From the NCBI RefSeq assembly GCF_037023145.1, contig NZ_CP146091.1, forward strand, positions 620,001-684,000: 64,000 nt of DNA, given 5' to 3'. The stretch comes from Ralstonia sp. RRA. GTDB taxonomy: Bacteria > Pseudomonadota > Gammaproteobacteria > Burkholderiales > Burkholderiaceae. Within the stretch, counting starts at the first letter, position 1; every line of letters begins with the position of its first letter. The notes beneath the pieces are model-generated. The model was not told where the DNA came from, searched no databases, and saw only the letters and a list, made by a program, of their open reading frames with translations. Below, piece by piece: positions 52,530 through 61,317 of this stretch. A program made the translations under genes and the position numbers.

Positions 52530-53507
52530 TCAAACGTGGATGCGCACGAGGTGCCGAATCCAAAGCATGCCGACGCAAGTCATGATGATCGCGCCCCACA
52601 GCATCTGGATGCCGAGCGGGTGCGTCCACAAGCCCGATACCAGGGTGGGATTCAGGACGTACATGAGCACGCCCAGCGCTGGCGGCATCAAGGTCAGGAT
52701 CCAGCCGCTCAACCGGCCTTCGGCCGAGAGCACGCGGATCTTGTCCAGCAACTGCAAGCGCTTGCGGATGAGCGTGCCGATGTTGTCCAGGATCTCCGCC
52801 AGGTTGCCGCCCGATTCACGCTGGATCAGCACTGCGATCACCAGGAAGCGCAGGTCTTCGATTGGCACGCGGCGGCTGAACGCGGCCAGCGCGTCGCCCA
52901 TCGGAACGCCATAGTTGATCTCGCTGAAAACCAGCGCGAACTCGCTGGCGATGGGGGCCGGAAGCTCGCTGCCTGCCATGTCGAGCGCGCTGGGGAACGA
53001 GTGCCCGGCGCGCAGGGCGCGGGCGAGCAGGTCGGTGGCTTCGGGCAACTGGGCTTCGAGCTTGCGCAGGCGCCGCGAGCGGCAGCGCATCAGGTACAGC
53101 GTGGGCAACGCACCGGCCAGCACGGCCAACACGAGCAGCGCGACCAGCGGCGGGGCGAACAGCGCGGCCACGGCAGCCACCACCACAGGCAACGCCAGTG
53201 TGAGCGTCAGGAAGCGGCCGACAGACCAATCCAGCCCCGACTGCAGCAGGATCAGGTCGAGGGAGTCCACGTGTGGAAGCCGCTGCAGCAGGTGCGCGAC
53301 ATCGGTGGACTCAGCGAGCACCCGTTGCTTCAGGATGTTGGTTTGCGCATCCTTGCCGGAGAGGCTGAACAGCGCCATTTCCAGCCGCTGGCTTAGCCGC
53401 TTGGCGGCCGGGCTGTGGCGACTGTTCCACCACTGGTAGAGGCCGATCGCACCCAGCACCACGGCGATGAAGAGCGATGCGGCAAAGCCGACGAGCGGGG
53501 CGTTCAT
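52530..53507 (-). CDS. tadB: Flp pilus inner-membrane platform protein TadB
   Basis: 325 residues. N-terminal helix, paired helices ~105-140 (LTLTLALPVVVAAVAALFAPPLVALLVLAVLAGALPTLYL), and the T2SSF domain QLPEATDLLARALRAGHSFPSALDMAG (~152-178) with PIEDLRFLVIAVLIQRESGGNLAEILDNIGTLIRKR. Two helices close the protein. GGAGAG precedes ATG 53507; the gene follows tadA by 15 bases. Confidence 0.94.
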   Translation of the reverse strand: MNAPLVGFAASLFIAVVLGAIGLYQWWNSRHSPAAKRLSQRLEMALFSLSGKDAQTNILKQRVLAESTDVAHLLQRLPHVDSLDLILLQSGLDWSVGRFLTLTLALPVVVAAVAALFAPPLVALLVLAVLAGALPTLYLMRCRSRRLRKLEAQLPEATDLLARALRAGHSFPSALDMAGSELPAPIASEFALVFSEINYGVPMGDALAAFSRRVPIEDLRFLVIAVLIQRESGGNLAEILDNIGTLIRKRLQLLDKIRVLSAEGRLSGWILTLMPPALGVLMYVLNPTLVSGLWTHPLGIQMLWGAIIMTCVGMLWIRHLVRIHV

Positions 53508-53522
53508 GGCGCTCTCCTTGAC

Positions 53523-54887
53523 CTAGATTTCGTAGAACACGTTCGGGTCGAACAGTGTGTCGGGCAGGTGGATGCCGTAGGCATGCAGACGCTCCCAGAA
53601 CTTGGGACGAACGCCGGTGGCGCAGAAGTGCCCGTGGACCCGTCCTTCTTTGTCCACCCCCTTGCGGCGGAACGAGAAGATCTCCTGCATGTTGACGACC
53701 TCGCCCTCCATACCGGTGATCTCCTGCACGCTGATGAGCTTGCGGCGGCCATCGGTCAGGCGCGAAACCTGCACCACCACCGACAGTGCCGAAGTGATCT
53801 GCTGGCGCATGGTCTTGGGTGGCAGCGACAGGCCGGCCATGCTGACCATGTTCTCGAGCCGTGTCAGCGCATCGCGCGGCGTGTTGGCGTGAATGGTGGC
53901 CAGCGAGCCCTCGTGGCCGGTGTTCATGGCGTGCAGCATGTCCAGCGCCTCCGCCCCGCGTACTTCGCCCACGATGATGCGATCGGGGCGCATGCGCAGC
54001 GCGTTCTTCACCAGTGAGCGCTGCGTGATCTCGCCGCGGCCTTCGATGTTGGCGGGGCGCGTCTCCAGGCGCAGGACGTGGTTCTGCATGAGCTGCAGCT
54101 CGGCCGCGTCTTCAATGGTGACGATGCGCTCGTCTGCCGGGATATAGCCTGAGAGGATGTTGAGCAGCGTGGTCTTGCCGCCGCCTGTGCCGCCCGAGAT
54201 CAGCACGTTGAGCTTGGCCCGTACCATCGCCTCGAACAGTTGCGCCATTTCGGGCGTGAGGGTCTGGAGCTCAATCAGATCCTTCATCTGGAGCGGGTTC
54301 ACCGCAAAGCGCCGGATCGATAGCAGCGGCCCGTCGATGGCCGAGGGCGGGATGATGGCGTTGACGCGCGATCCATCGGGTAGCCGCGCATCCACCATCG
54401 GGCTGGACTCATCGATGCGCCGACCCACGCGCGAGACCATTTTTTCGATCACGCGCATCAGGTGTGCATCGTCCAGGAACGTGACGTCGGTCAGCTCGAG
54501 CTTGCCGCGGCGTTCCACGTACACGCACTTGGAAGTGTTGACCAGAATGTCGGAGATGGTCGGGTCGGCCAGCAGCGGCTCCAGCGGGCCGTAGCCGAGC
54601 ATCTCGTCCTGGATGTCGGAGACCAGGCGGCGGCGCTCCACCTCGTTGATCTGATGGTTGCCCTCTTCGATGATGCGTTCCACCAGTTGCGCCAGTTCGC
54701 GCTTGACCTGTTCGGGGGACAGTTGTTGCAGCCGGGTCAGCTCCACGCGATCGATGATGATCTGGTGGATGTCCATGGTCAGTTGCTGATAGGCCGCGCT
54801 GGTCCGGGCGCCCGCGCCATTGGCCTGCGAGACGCGCTGCGGCATCGCTTCACCGGCCTGCTGGAAGAGTTGTTCTCGGAGGGACAT
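53523..54887 (-). CDS. tadA: Flp pilus assembly ATPase TadA/CpaF
   Basis: 454 residues. Secretion ATPase of the VirB11/PulE type: Walker [13 protein letters not shown] (~233-244), Asp box [13 protein letters not shown], Walker [17 protein letters not shown] (~302-317), His box [18 protein letters not shown]. The N-terminal domain includes [22 protein letters not shown]. It powers pilin polymerisation, hexameric, at the inner membrane. ATG 54887 is preferred (four codons inside the open frame) with GGAGTGC upstream. Confidence 0.95.
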   Translation of the reverse strand: MSLREQLFQQAGEAMPQRVSQANGAGARTSAAYQQLTMDIHQIIIDRVELTRLQQLSPEQVKRELAQLVERIIEEGNHQINEVERRRLVSDIQDEMLGYGPLEPLLADPTISDILVNTSKCVYVERRGKLELTDVTFLDDAHLMRVIEKMVSRVGRRIDESSPMVDARLPDGSRVNAIIPPSAIDGPLLSIRRFAVNPLQMKDLIELQTLTPEMAQLFEAMVRAKLNVLISGGTGGGKTTLLNILSGYIPADERIVTIEDAAELQLMQNHVLRLETRPANIEGRGEITQRSLVKNALRMRPDRIIVGEVRGAEALDMLHAMNTGHEGSLATIHANTPRDALTRLENMVSMAGLSLPPKTMRQQITSALSVVVQVSRLTDGRRKLISVQEITGMEGEVVNMQEIFSFRRKGVDKEGRVHGHFCATGVRPKFWERLHAYGIHLPDTLFDPNVFYEI

Positions 54888-54923
54888 GGCGCACTCCATG
54901 CAAATGGGTGATTGGGCTCAGGG

Positions 54924-56117
54924 TCAGGCGCGCACGGGCGCGGGTACCTGACTGGGCTGCCCGAATAGTTTGCGCAGCAGGCCGTCACGCTGCGGGCGGG
55001 AATCGGGATAAAGCTGGCGGGCCATGTCGTACAAGGCACGCGCGATCGGGCTGTTCTCGGCCAGTTGCAGCAGCGGAACGCCCTGGTTGCTGGCATCGCG
55101 CACGGGGACTGGGTCGTACGGCAGCACATGCGCGATGGCCATGCCAAAGGCGTTTTCCATCGTGTGCCGGTCGATGGGTGCGTGCTTGTCATGCTGGCTG
55201 ATCACCAGGCGCAGGCGGTCTGCGTGATAGCCCAATGATTGGCACAGCTCCATCAGCCGGCGGCCGGCACGCAGATACGTCAAGTTCATCTGCAGCACCG
55301 GAAAGATCAGCTTGCTGTGGTCCAGCACCACGATCGATGCCGGGTTGATGTCCTGCCCGATGTCGAACACCACGACGTCGTACAGTGATGCAGCCAGAGA
55401 AACGATGCGCTCGAGGTGAGTCGCCTTGATCTCGCCCGCCTTGACCGGGTCGCCCGCGCCGGCCAGCACGTCGAAGTCGTGTGCGACGTGCGTGAGGCAG
55501 GTGTCAAACAGGGCTGCGTCCATGCGGTCGATCTGCTGGCAGACCGTCAGCAGCGTGGCCGGCGGTGTCTGGTCAGTCAGCAGGAAGGCTGCATCGCCGT
55601 ACTGCTGGCAGAGGTCGATCAGCAGCACGCGCTTGCCGTACCGGGCACTGAGCATGTGGGCGAGATTGGCTGCCGTGAACGTCGTGCCGGTACCACCCTT
55701 GCAGGACAGGAACGACAGCACCTGGCCCTCGCCGCGTCCACTGGAGAGCGCATGGCTGGTGCAGCGCTGAAGCTCGTCGCGAAACTCGGGCGCGTCGGGC
55801 GGCCAAGGCAGCACGCATTGCACACCGGCGCGCATGGCACGCATTAGCAGCTCGGCGCTTGGGTTTTCCGCAACCAGCATGCACTGCGTTTCCGGGTGCT
55901 CGGTGGAGAGCCTGCGCAGTTGACCGAGCTGGTCCGGACCGAAGTTGCCGGCGTCGACGATCAGCAGGTCATAGCCCTGTGCGAGCCCGGGTTGGGCAAG
56001 CGCCTGGGCCGGTTCGGCGCGAACCTGCTGCACGACATGGTTCGCAGCCTGCGCGATCAGCCCTGCTAGGTACTGCAGATGCGAATCGTCGGCAGATACG
56101 AGAGCGATCTTGGCCAT
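54924..56117 (-). CDS. tadZ: Flp pilus localisation ATPase TadZ/CpaE
   Basis: 397 residues. An N-terminal receiver-like domain (ALVSADDSHLQYLAGLIAQA...DLLIVDAG, ~1-120) is followed by a MinD/ParA-type domain with deviant Walker A CKGGTGTTFTAANLAHML (~138-155), where the usual second lysine is Thr, as in other TadZ proteins. It positions the secretion apparatus at the pole. GGAGCACTGCA precedes ATG 56117. 54 bases after the small lipoprotein gene. Confidence 0.91.
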   Translation of the reverse strand: MAKIALVSADDSHLQYLAGLIAQAANHVVQQVRAEPAQALAQPGLAQGYDLLIVDAGNFGPDQLGQLRRLSTEHPETQCMLVAENPSAELLMRAMRAGVQCVLPWPPDAPEFRDELQRCTSHALSSGRGEGQVLSFLSCKGGTGTTFTAANLAHMLSARYGKRVLLIDLCQQYGDAAFLLTDQTPPATLLTVCQQIDRMDAALFDTCLTHVAHDFDVLAGAGDPVKAGEIKATHLERIVSLAASLYDVVVFDIGQDINPASIVVLDHSKLIFPVLQMNLTYLRAGRRLMELCQSLGYHADRLRLVISQHDKHAPIDRHTMENAFGMAIAHVLPYDPVPVRDASNQGVPLLQLAENSPIARALYDMARQLYPDSRPQRDGLLRKLFGQPSQVPAPVRA

Positions 56118-56171
56118 TGCAGTGCTCCTGTGAGCCGCGCGCTGCGCGCCTTGCGCAACGCGTGCCAGCGG

Positions 56172-56480
56172 TTACTTGCCCATCGAGTCGAGGCTGTTGC
56201 CCGCTCCGACGCCGACCTTGAACGCGCTCAAGTCGCTCTGCGGGGTGCGGAACTGGCCGTTGTAGCGGTCCATGGCGGAGGTGGCTGCGCGGCCGTCCAC
56301 GCCCGTGACCGGGTCGGTGTTCATGGATGCATTGGGGTTGAGTGTCTGCATGGCCCGCACTGTCCGCACGGCGTCACCAAAGTGCGCGTCGTAAGCGGGG
56401 GTTGAAGCCATGCAACCAGCCAAGGTGAGAGCAACTGAACCGCAGAGTCCCGCGCGTGCCAGCATCGAAGTGATTTTCAT
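56172..56480 (-). CDS. Small lipoprotein of the tad operon
   Basis: 102 residues. Signal peptide with lipobox TLAGC (Cys ~23), then a short hydrophilic chain including AMQTLNPNASMNTDPVTGVDGRAATSAMDRY. It lies between the secretin and tadZ genes, where other tad loci have a lipoprotein such as CpaD/RcpB. It may be a minimal pilotin or periplasmic partner of the secretin, but the sequence is too short to assign. ATG 56480 has AAGGAG about 8 bases upstream. Confidence 0.78.
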   Translation of the reverse strand: MKITSMLARAGLCGSVALTLAGCMASTPAYDAHFGDAVRTVRAMQTLNPNASMNTDPVTGVDGRAATSAMDRYNGQFRTPQSDLSAFKVGVGAGNSLDSMGK

Positions 56481-56507
56481 GATGGTCTCCTTGAGGGGCA
56501 CGACGGG

Positions 56508-58334
56508 TCAGTCGCGCAACGGCGCATCGCCGGTCGCAACGAAGTGCCAGGTGTTGAGCTCCGGTGCTGCCGAGACAGCCGACGGGGTGGACTGTGCCGG
56601 TGCTGCTGGCGTCGTTGGTTCCGCGGGCGGTGTGGCGTCGCTGGACGGTGCTACAGCCGGGGTAGGCGCACCTGCCGCCGGTGCGGGTGCTGCTGTCGGT
56701 GTAGCAGCTGCGGCAGGTGCCGCTGCAGGCTTGACCGGGTGGCCTTCCATGTTGCCGTTCAGGTACAGCTCGCCGCGGTTGACCGGGCCGAAGCTGTCGG
56801 TCGGCAACGGATACTGCGCGGGTAGCGGCTTGACCAGTCGCGGCGTCACGACGAACAGCAGCTCGGTCTGGTCTTGCTGGAAGCTCGTGCTACGGGCCAG
56901 GGAGCCGATCACGGGCAACTCGCCGATGCCGGGGAGGGCTTTCAGGCTGCCGGTGATGTTGCTCTTGATCAGCCCGCCGATTGCAAAGCTCTGACCGTCG
57001 CGCACTTGTAGCGTGGTCGAAGCACGTCGTGTCGTGATGAGCGGCAGGATCGTGGTGCCATTGGTGTTCGCCGCGCTGACGGCCACGCCGGTGGGCGACA
57101 GTTCCGACACTTCCGGCGCCACCTTCAGATTGATGCGGCCGTTCTCCATCACCGTGGGGGTGAAGCGCAGACCCACGCCAAAGGTTTCTTCCTGCAGCAC
57201 GATGGTGGACGAGATGCCATTGGTGCTCTGCGGCACCGGAATGAACACTTTGCCGCCCGCCAGGAAGCTGGCCTCTTGTCCGCTGATGGCCATCAGGCTC
57301 GGCTCGGCCAGCACCTTGACCAGGCCGTCGCCGCGCTGCGCATCGAGTGCGAATTTCAGCGGCAGGTGGTTCGCCTTGCTGAAGCTGACCAGGTCTTGCG
57401 AGCTCGACAGGAAGTTGGCGATAGCGCCGAAGGACCAACTGCCGAACGCGCCGTTCAGGTTGAAGGCCGAACCCATCTGGTCGATCAGGGTCTTGGAGAC
57501 TTCTGCCACTTTCACTTCCAGCATCACCTGCTGCGGGGCCTCGACCGCCATCATGTTGATGATGCGCGGGCTGCGCAGTGGCGCGCCCGGCGCAGTGGGT
57601 GCGCCTTGCGTGGCGCTGCTGGCACCTTGGCTACCGCCCTGATCATGTTGCGAGGGGCTGGGCGTCTGCCGCGTAACGAAAGCGTTGGCAATGTCCACCA
57701 CCTTCTGTGCCTGGACCGAGTCGCTCACGCTGCCGCCGAGCACGAGGCTGTCGGCTGCGGCCGAGACGCGCACATTCTTGGCGTCGGGCACCAGTTCATG
57801 GAGGGTGGCCAGCAGGCCTCCCGGGTCGGCACCCACGGCAACGTCGATGACACTGCACGAGCCGCTGCGGCCCTGCACGATCATGTTGGTGGTGCCGACT
57901 TCCTGGCCCAATAGGTAGAGCGTCTGCGGCGACACCAGCATTGCCTGCACGACGTTCGGGTTGCCGACGGTGCGGTTGCGCACCGGTTCCGGCAATTGCA
58001 CCATGGTCGATTTGCCCACTGGCACGGTCACTTCGCTGTGCGCGCGCATGGCGCCGACGCAGTTCGGGCCTTTGATTGAGGTGTCACGGCTGGCCTCTGC
58101 TGTGGCCGGGCTGCCGATGGTGACCTGGATCGGCCCGGAGCCCGACATCTTCAGCGGCTTGGCCGGTGTGGCCGCACCGCTGTTGACGATGGCGCTCTCG
58201 ACGCCAACTTGCCCGTATGCGATGTCGGCGGTGCCGAGCCCACACACTCCCAGCAGGGTCACCGCTACTGCGGTGGCCTTCAGGTGCGGCACCATGCGGC
58301 GAACTGCGCCGCGATGTTTGTAGATTCGGTCCAT
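56508..58334 (-). CDS. rcpA: Flp pilus secretin RcpA/CpaC
   Basis: 608 residues. Signal sequence with a long hydrophobic segment (~20-42); N-terminal domain with PVRNRTVGNPNVVQAMLVSPQTLYLLGQEVGTTNMIV (~116-155); BON-like part (LHELVPDAKNVRVSAAADSLVLGGSV); secretin core VEAPQQVMLEVKVAEVSK...VLAEPSLMAISGQEASFLAGGKVFIPVPQ (~270-375) and TTLQVRDGQSFAIGGLIKSN. The Pro/Ala/Thr-rich C-terminal ~90 residues are an unusual extension. It forms the outer-membrane pore of the Flp pilus. GGGGGG precedes ATG 58334. Confidence 0.93.
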   Translation of the reverse strand: MDRIYKHRGAVRRMVPHLKATAVAVTLLGVCGLGTADIAYGQVGVESAIVNSGAATPAKPLKMSGSGPIQVTIGSPATAEASRDTSIKGPNCVGAMRAHSEVTVPVGKSTMVQLPEPVRNRTVGNPNVVQAMLVSPQTLYLLGQEVGTTNMIVQGRSGSCSVIDVAVGADPGGLLATLHELVPDAKNVRVSAAADSLVLGGSVSDSVQAQKVVDIANAFVTRQTPSPSQHDQGGSQGASSATQGAPTAPGAPLRSPRIINMMAVEAPQQVMLEVKVAEVSKTLIDQMGSAFNLNGAFGSWSFGAIANFLSSSQDLVSFSKANHLPLKFALDAQRGDGLVKVLAEPSLMAISGQEASFLAGGKVFIPVPQSTNGISSTIVLQEETFGVGLRFTPTVMENGRINLKVAPEVSELSPTGVAVSAANTNGTTILPLITTRRASTTLQVRDGQSFAIGGLIKSNITGSLKALPGIGELPVIGSLARSTSFQQDQTELLFVVTPRLVKPLPAQYPLPTDSFGPVNRGELYLNGNMEGHPVKPAAAPAAAATPTAAPAPAAGAPTPAVAPSSDATPPAEPTTPAAPAQSTPSAVSAAPELNTWHFVATGDAPLRD

Positions 58335-58435
58335 GTCGGCCCCCCAGATTGGTTGTTCTGCTTGACAAGGTCGGATGTCGTGCCGGCTCTCTTCCCGGAG
58401 CCTGTCATCTACTGTTTCTTGTTCTGCTCAACGCT

Positions 58436-59290
58436 TCAGAAGCACTCCCGATCACGTTGGATGCCGCTGATCACGCCCACGCAGGTGCCGCTCGGCCTGT
58501 GTTCGGCCACACGACGTACGACCTGCACGGTCTTGACCACCGGCACGGCCACGGCGGCCTGGATGGCGGGTTCCTTCAGGAGCGTGCTCTTGGTGGCGCC
58601 GGTGGTATCCGCCGCGCGCGGGTCGGCCTGATTGCGCAGCACCAGCGAAAGCGTGCCCACGCTGCGTGCCAGGTCCAGCTTCTCGGCCTGGTCGGGCGTG
58701 ACTTCCAGCGTCACAGCGTTGACGACCTTTGGCTTGGTGTCGTCGCGGCTGACTTCCTGAGCGACCGCCAGCACCAGAATCTTCTCGAGCACGATCTTCG
58801 AGATCGAGTGCTCCTTCTGGTCATTGCCGGCGGTCTTGGGTGCCTTTTCGTCTTCCATCGTGTTGACGATGACGTCCACATAGCTGCCCGGCAGCGCAAA
58901 GCCCGCCACGCCCACCACATCGTTCACACGTACGGTAATGGCGCGTTTGCCATCGGCAATGACTGCCGAAAGTCCGCCCGCAGTACCCACTGGCGTGAGC
59001 TTGGATTCCAGCACCGGCTCGCCGCGGGTGAGGCTGGCTTTCACGACACGGCCGTCGAGGGCGTGTACGTCGGTCATGACGCCCGGCGGCAGGCTGGCAG
59101 CCGGCCAGTCCACGAGCTTGACCATCTCCGGCGACAGACGCTGGCCGAGTTCAACGTCGGCCGAAGCGACGGCCACCTTGGTGATGCCGCTGCTGCTTTG
59201 CTGCATGAGCCAGCGCGAGGCGAACATCACGGCTGCCAAACCCGCAATGGCGGCAATCAGCAACATGGAAAAGATGCGTAGGTTTTTCAT
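58436..59290 (-). CDS. cpaB: Flp pilus assembly protein CpaB/RcpC
   Basis: 284 residues. N-terminal membrane helix (FSMLLIAAIAGLAAVMFA), SAF domain with VAVASADVELGQRLSPEMVKLVDWPAASLPPG (~35-70) and RGEPVLESKLTP, then KRAITVRVNDVVGVAGFALPGSYVDVIV (~125-152). It links the secretin with other periplasmic parts. AGGTTGGA precedes ATG 59290; the reading frame is open far upstream but that part is Arg-rich shadow. The gene runs 101 bases ahead of rcpA. Confidence 0.9.
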   Translation of the reverse strand: MKNLRIFSMLLIAAIAGLAAVMFASRWLMQQSSSGITKVAVASADVELGQRLSPEMVKLVDWPAASLPPGVMTDVHALDGRVVKASLTRGEPVLESKLTPVGTAGGLSAVIADGKRAITVRVNDVVGVAGFALPGSYVDVIVNTMEDEKAPKTAGNDQKEHSISKIVLEKILVLAVAQEVSRDDTKPKVVNAVTLEVTPDQAEKLDLARSVGTLSLVLRNQADPRAADTTGATKSTLLKEPAIQAAVAVPVVKTVQVVRRVAEHRPSGTCVGVISGIQRDRECF

Positions 59291-59654
59291 TTCCAACCTC
59301 GTTATCTCTGTCAGAAACCCCGTTTCCAGTAATGCGTGCGAATGCATGCGACGGGGATGCAGGCCCGACCGATGCGCCGGTCGGCAACGCGTGCGCCGGA
59401 TGGCGGTGGCGGGTGCCAGGCCGCACGCGGTCCGCACATATGGCGATGCGGTACCGCGGCGGTCCTGGCTTGCCCGGTGGTACGACTGCATTGGCGCATC
59501 TCACTCCCCCTGGCGAGAGCCGGTGATGTCTGGCCCTCCGCTCCCCCTCAAGGCTTCCGTCCACAGCCTCGTCGCGTGTTGGCAACGGGTGTGGTTGGCG
59601 GAGCCTCCATTCGTCGTACGTGCTCCAGGTGTATCGCGGCGTGGTGCCTGCGCC
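59291..59654. other. Gap of 364 bases between tadV and cpaB: no gene seen
   Basis: Open frames here are Arg/Pro/Ala-rich and have no ribosome site or family match. The gap could hold a second promoter for the rcp/tad assembly genes, separate from the pilin genes; I see no convincing consensus hexamers. Confidence 0.45.
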
Positions 59655-60182
59655 CTAGAGCACGCCCTCCATCACCAGCAGCGTGCCGATGGCAATGGCC
59701 ACGGCGTACGGCAACTGGGTTGTCTTGTCTTTCTTGTCGTGTCCTGCCGCCGTTGTCTTGCCGCCGAAAGGCAGCGAGAGCAGCAACGCCGAGACATTGG
59801 CAAACATGCGATGCGCATTGCCCCGGATCAGCATCATGGTCAGCGCCAGCGCGCCGCCCACGATGAAACTGACGAGGGTGACATGCAGCACGCCGGTGGG
59901 CGCCATGAACGCTCCCACGGCGCCCATCAGCTTCACGTCGCCGGCGCCCATGCCGCCCAGCAGATAGATGCCGAGGAACAACCCCAGGCCGGTGGCGGTG
60001 CCCAGGAGCCATGTCCAGCTTCCGGCCAGCACGCCGTGTTCGAGGCACTGCGTGAGCAGTGCGAATGCCAGCCCGCTGATCACCAGCCAGTTCGGGACGC
60101 GGCGAGTGCGCACATCCCATACCGCAGCCGTCATGACCAGGGCAGCAACGCTCAGATTGGTCAGGTGCAGGGCGGTGGTCAT
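59655..60182 (-). CDS. tadV: Prepilin peptidase TadV/CpaA (A24 family)
   Basis: 175 residues, about five to six membrane helices. The two catalytic aspartates of A24 peptidases are in AAVWDVRTRRVPNWL (~19-33) and GMGAGDVKLMGAVGAF (~77-92). It cleaves the leader of Flp, TadE and TadG-type prepilins at the inner membrane. A loop with HDKKDKTTQ lies near the C-terminus. GGAGCC precedes ATG 60182. Encoded between the flp1 pilin and cpaB. Confidence 0.92.
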   Translation of the reverse strand: MTTALHLTNLSVAALVMTAAVWDVRTRRVPNWLVISGLAFALLTQCLEHGVLAGSWTWLLGTATGLGLFLGIYLLGGMGAGDVKLMGAVGAFMAPTGVLHVTLVSFIVGGALALTMMLIRGNAHRMFANVSALLLSLPFGGKTTAAGHDKKDKTTQLPYAVAIAIGTLLVMEGVL

Positions 60183-60323
60183 GGAATGGCTCCTTGTTCG
60201 ATGGTCCTGGTCGGGTTGTGCTGGCCGAGATGCCGGCCGCAGCGCTGCACCCTGTGCGGACCAGAGACCAAGCCGGTGTAGACCGGCCCGGTCTGGCCGC
60301 GTGGGTGGCTCAACCCACTGCTG

Positions 60324-60506
60324 TCATGCTGCGGCTGTCAGATCGGCGGAGATGGCAGTCCAGATCTTGCCGACAGCGGTCGAGACCGCGCTGTATGACG
60401 CCGCCATGACCAGTGCCACCATGGCCAGCAGCAGGGCGTATTCCACGCCGGCTGCTGCGTCTTCTTCACGTGCGAATTGCTTGATGCCTTCGAACAGGGT
60501 TTTCAT
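60324..60506 (-). CDS. flp1: Flp/Fap-type pilin, first copy
   Basis: 60 residues. Leader MKTLFEGIKQFAREEDA, then AAGVEYALLLAMVALVMAA, the hydrophobic Flp core with the Glu22-Tyr23 pair. Cleavage by TadV would fall after Ala17, five residues before the Glu, where the usual residue is Gly. It is the probable major subunit of the fibre. GGAGAAGG upstream sets ATG 60506; an in-frame start at 60545 is not preferred. Upstream on the same strand lies a second pilin gene. Confidence 0.9.
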   Translation of the reverse strand: MKTLFEGIKQFAREEDAAAGVEYALLLAMVALVMAASYSAVSTAVGKIWTAISADLTAAA

Positions 60507-61017
60507 GTCCCTTCTCCTTACGTCGTGGTTCAAGGAAAAGCGCACCGCTGAAGATCGGGCGCGTTTTAGCCGGGCAAGCCGACTAGGGTCGAATCAGGGG
60601 GGCGGGATTTCGCGAACGCGTGCCGGCGCCATGCCGACCGAGACCGGCACGTTCCAGACGCGCAACGTGATAGACGACTCCCCCGACTTCACCGTTGCCC
60701 GGGAGCCGCGCGGATGGGCTGGCCACCAACGCTGCCTCGCCGGACGCATCGCCGCGGTTGCGACGGCTGCGCCATGGGTGCCACGAATCGATCCATAGGA
60801 CCTTCAGGAACCGTTTCGCGCCCGGGCGTACTGCTAAACCACTGCTTGCGGTGGTCCGGCAACTGCGCCGGCGACCCGCGTTGGGCTCGTGTTCGATGGC
60901 ACTGGCCCTGTTCTGAACTTCCCCAAGACGCCGCATCTGGCGCCGTGTTCTTGTTGCGGTGAATCGACGCGTCAGCCCGTCAGGACCGCGTACCGCATGC
61001 AACGCTGTTTGGATGCC
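60507..61017. other. Gap of 511 bases between the two pilin genes: no supported gene
   Basis: A 139-residue minus-strand frame (60583-61002) exists, but it is Arg/Gly-rich with no ribosome site or hydrophobic core and is rejected. The size of the gap suggests that flp1 may have its own promoter. Confidence 0.5.
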
Positions 61018-61317
61018 TTAGCCACCGCCGCCATGGTGGTGGCCGTTGCCGTTACCGCCATTGCCATTGCCGCCGTTGCCGTTGCCGTTGCCGCCATCGC
61101 CGCCTGATCCCGAGTCGAAAACAGACGACAGCTGCGTCGCCGCGTTATTCCACATCTTGCCGGTAGAGGTCTTGACGCTCAGGAGGAAGCCCGCCATCAC
61201 CAGGGCCACCATCATCAGCAGCAGCATGTACTCGATGCCGGCAGCTCCAACGCTTTTGCGCTTGCTTCCCACAGTCTTGGTCTTCACGTTGACTCCCATG
61301 GAGCTTGGCACCTGCAT
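61018..61317 (-). CDS. Second Flp-type pilin with a Gly/Asn/His-rich tail
   Basis: 99 residues from ATG 61317, or 93 from ATG 61299. The leader ends KRKSVG, followed by AAGIEYMLLLMMVALVMAG; Gly24 with Glu29-Tyr30 gives the canonical TadV site. The first 57 or so residues resemble flp1 (SVKTSTGKMWNNAATQLSSVF at the end of the helix). After that comes a tail of about 30 residues of almost only Gly and Asn, with one HHH triplet. Such a tail is foreign to Flp pilins of about 60 residues. It may be a minor or modified fibre subunit. Confidence 0.8.
   Translation of the reverse strand: MQVPSSMGVNVKTKTVGSKRKSVGAAGIEYMLLLMMVALVMAGFLLSVKTSTGKMWNNAATQLSSVFDSGSGGDGGNGNGNGGNGNGGNGNGHHHGGGG

Noticed and set aside
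60583..61002. 139-residue minus-strand frame between the pilin genes
   Set aside because: Arg/Gly-rich, no hydrophobic or domain pattern and no ribosome site; typical of non-coding GC-rich DNA.
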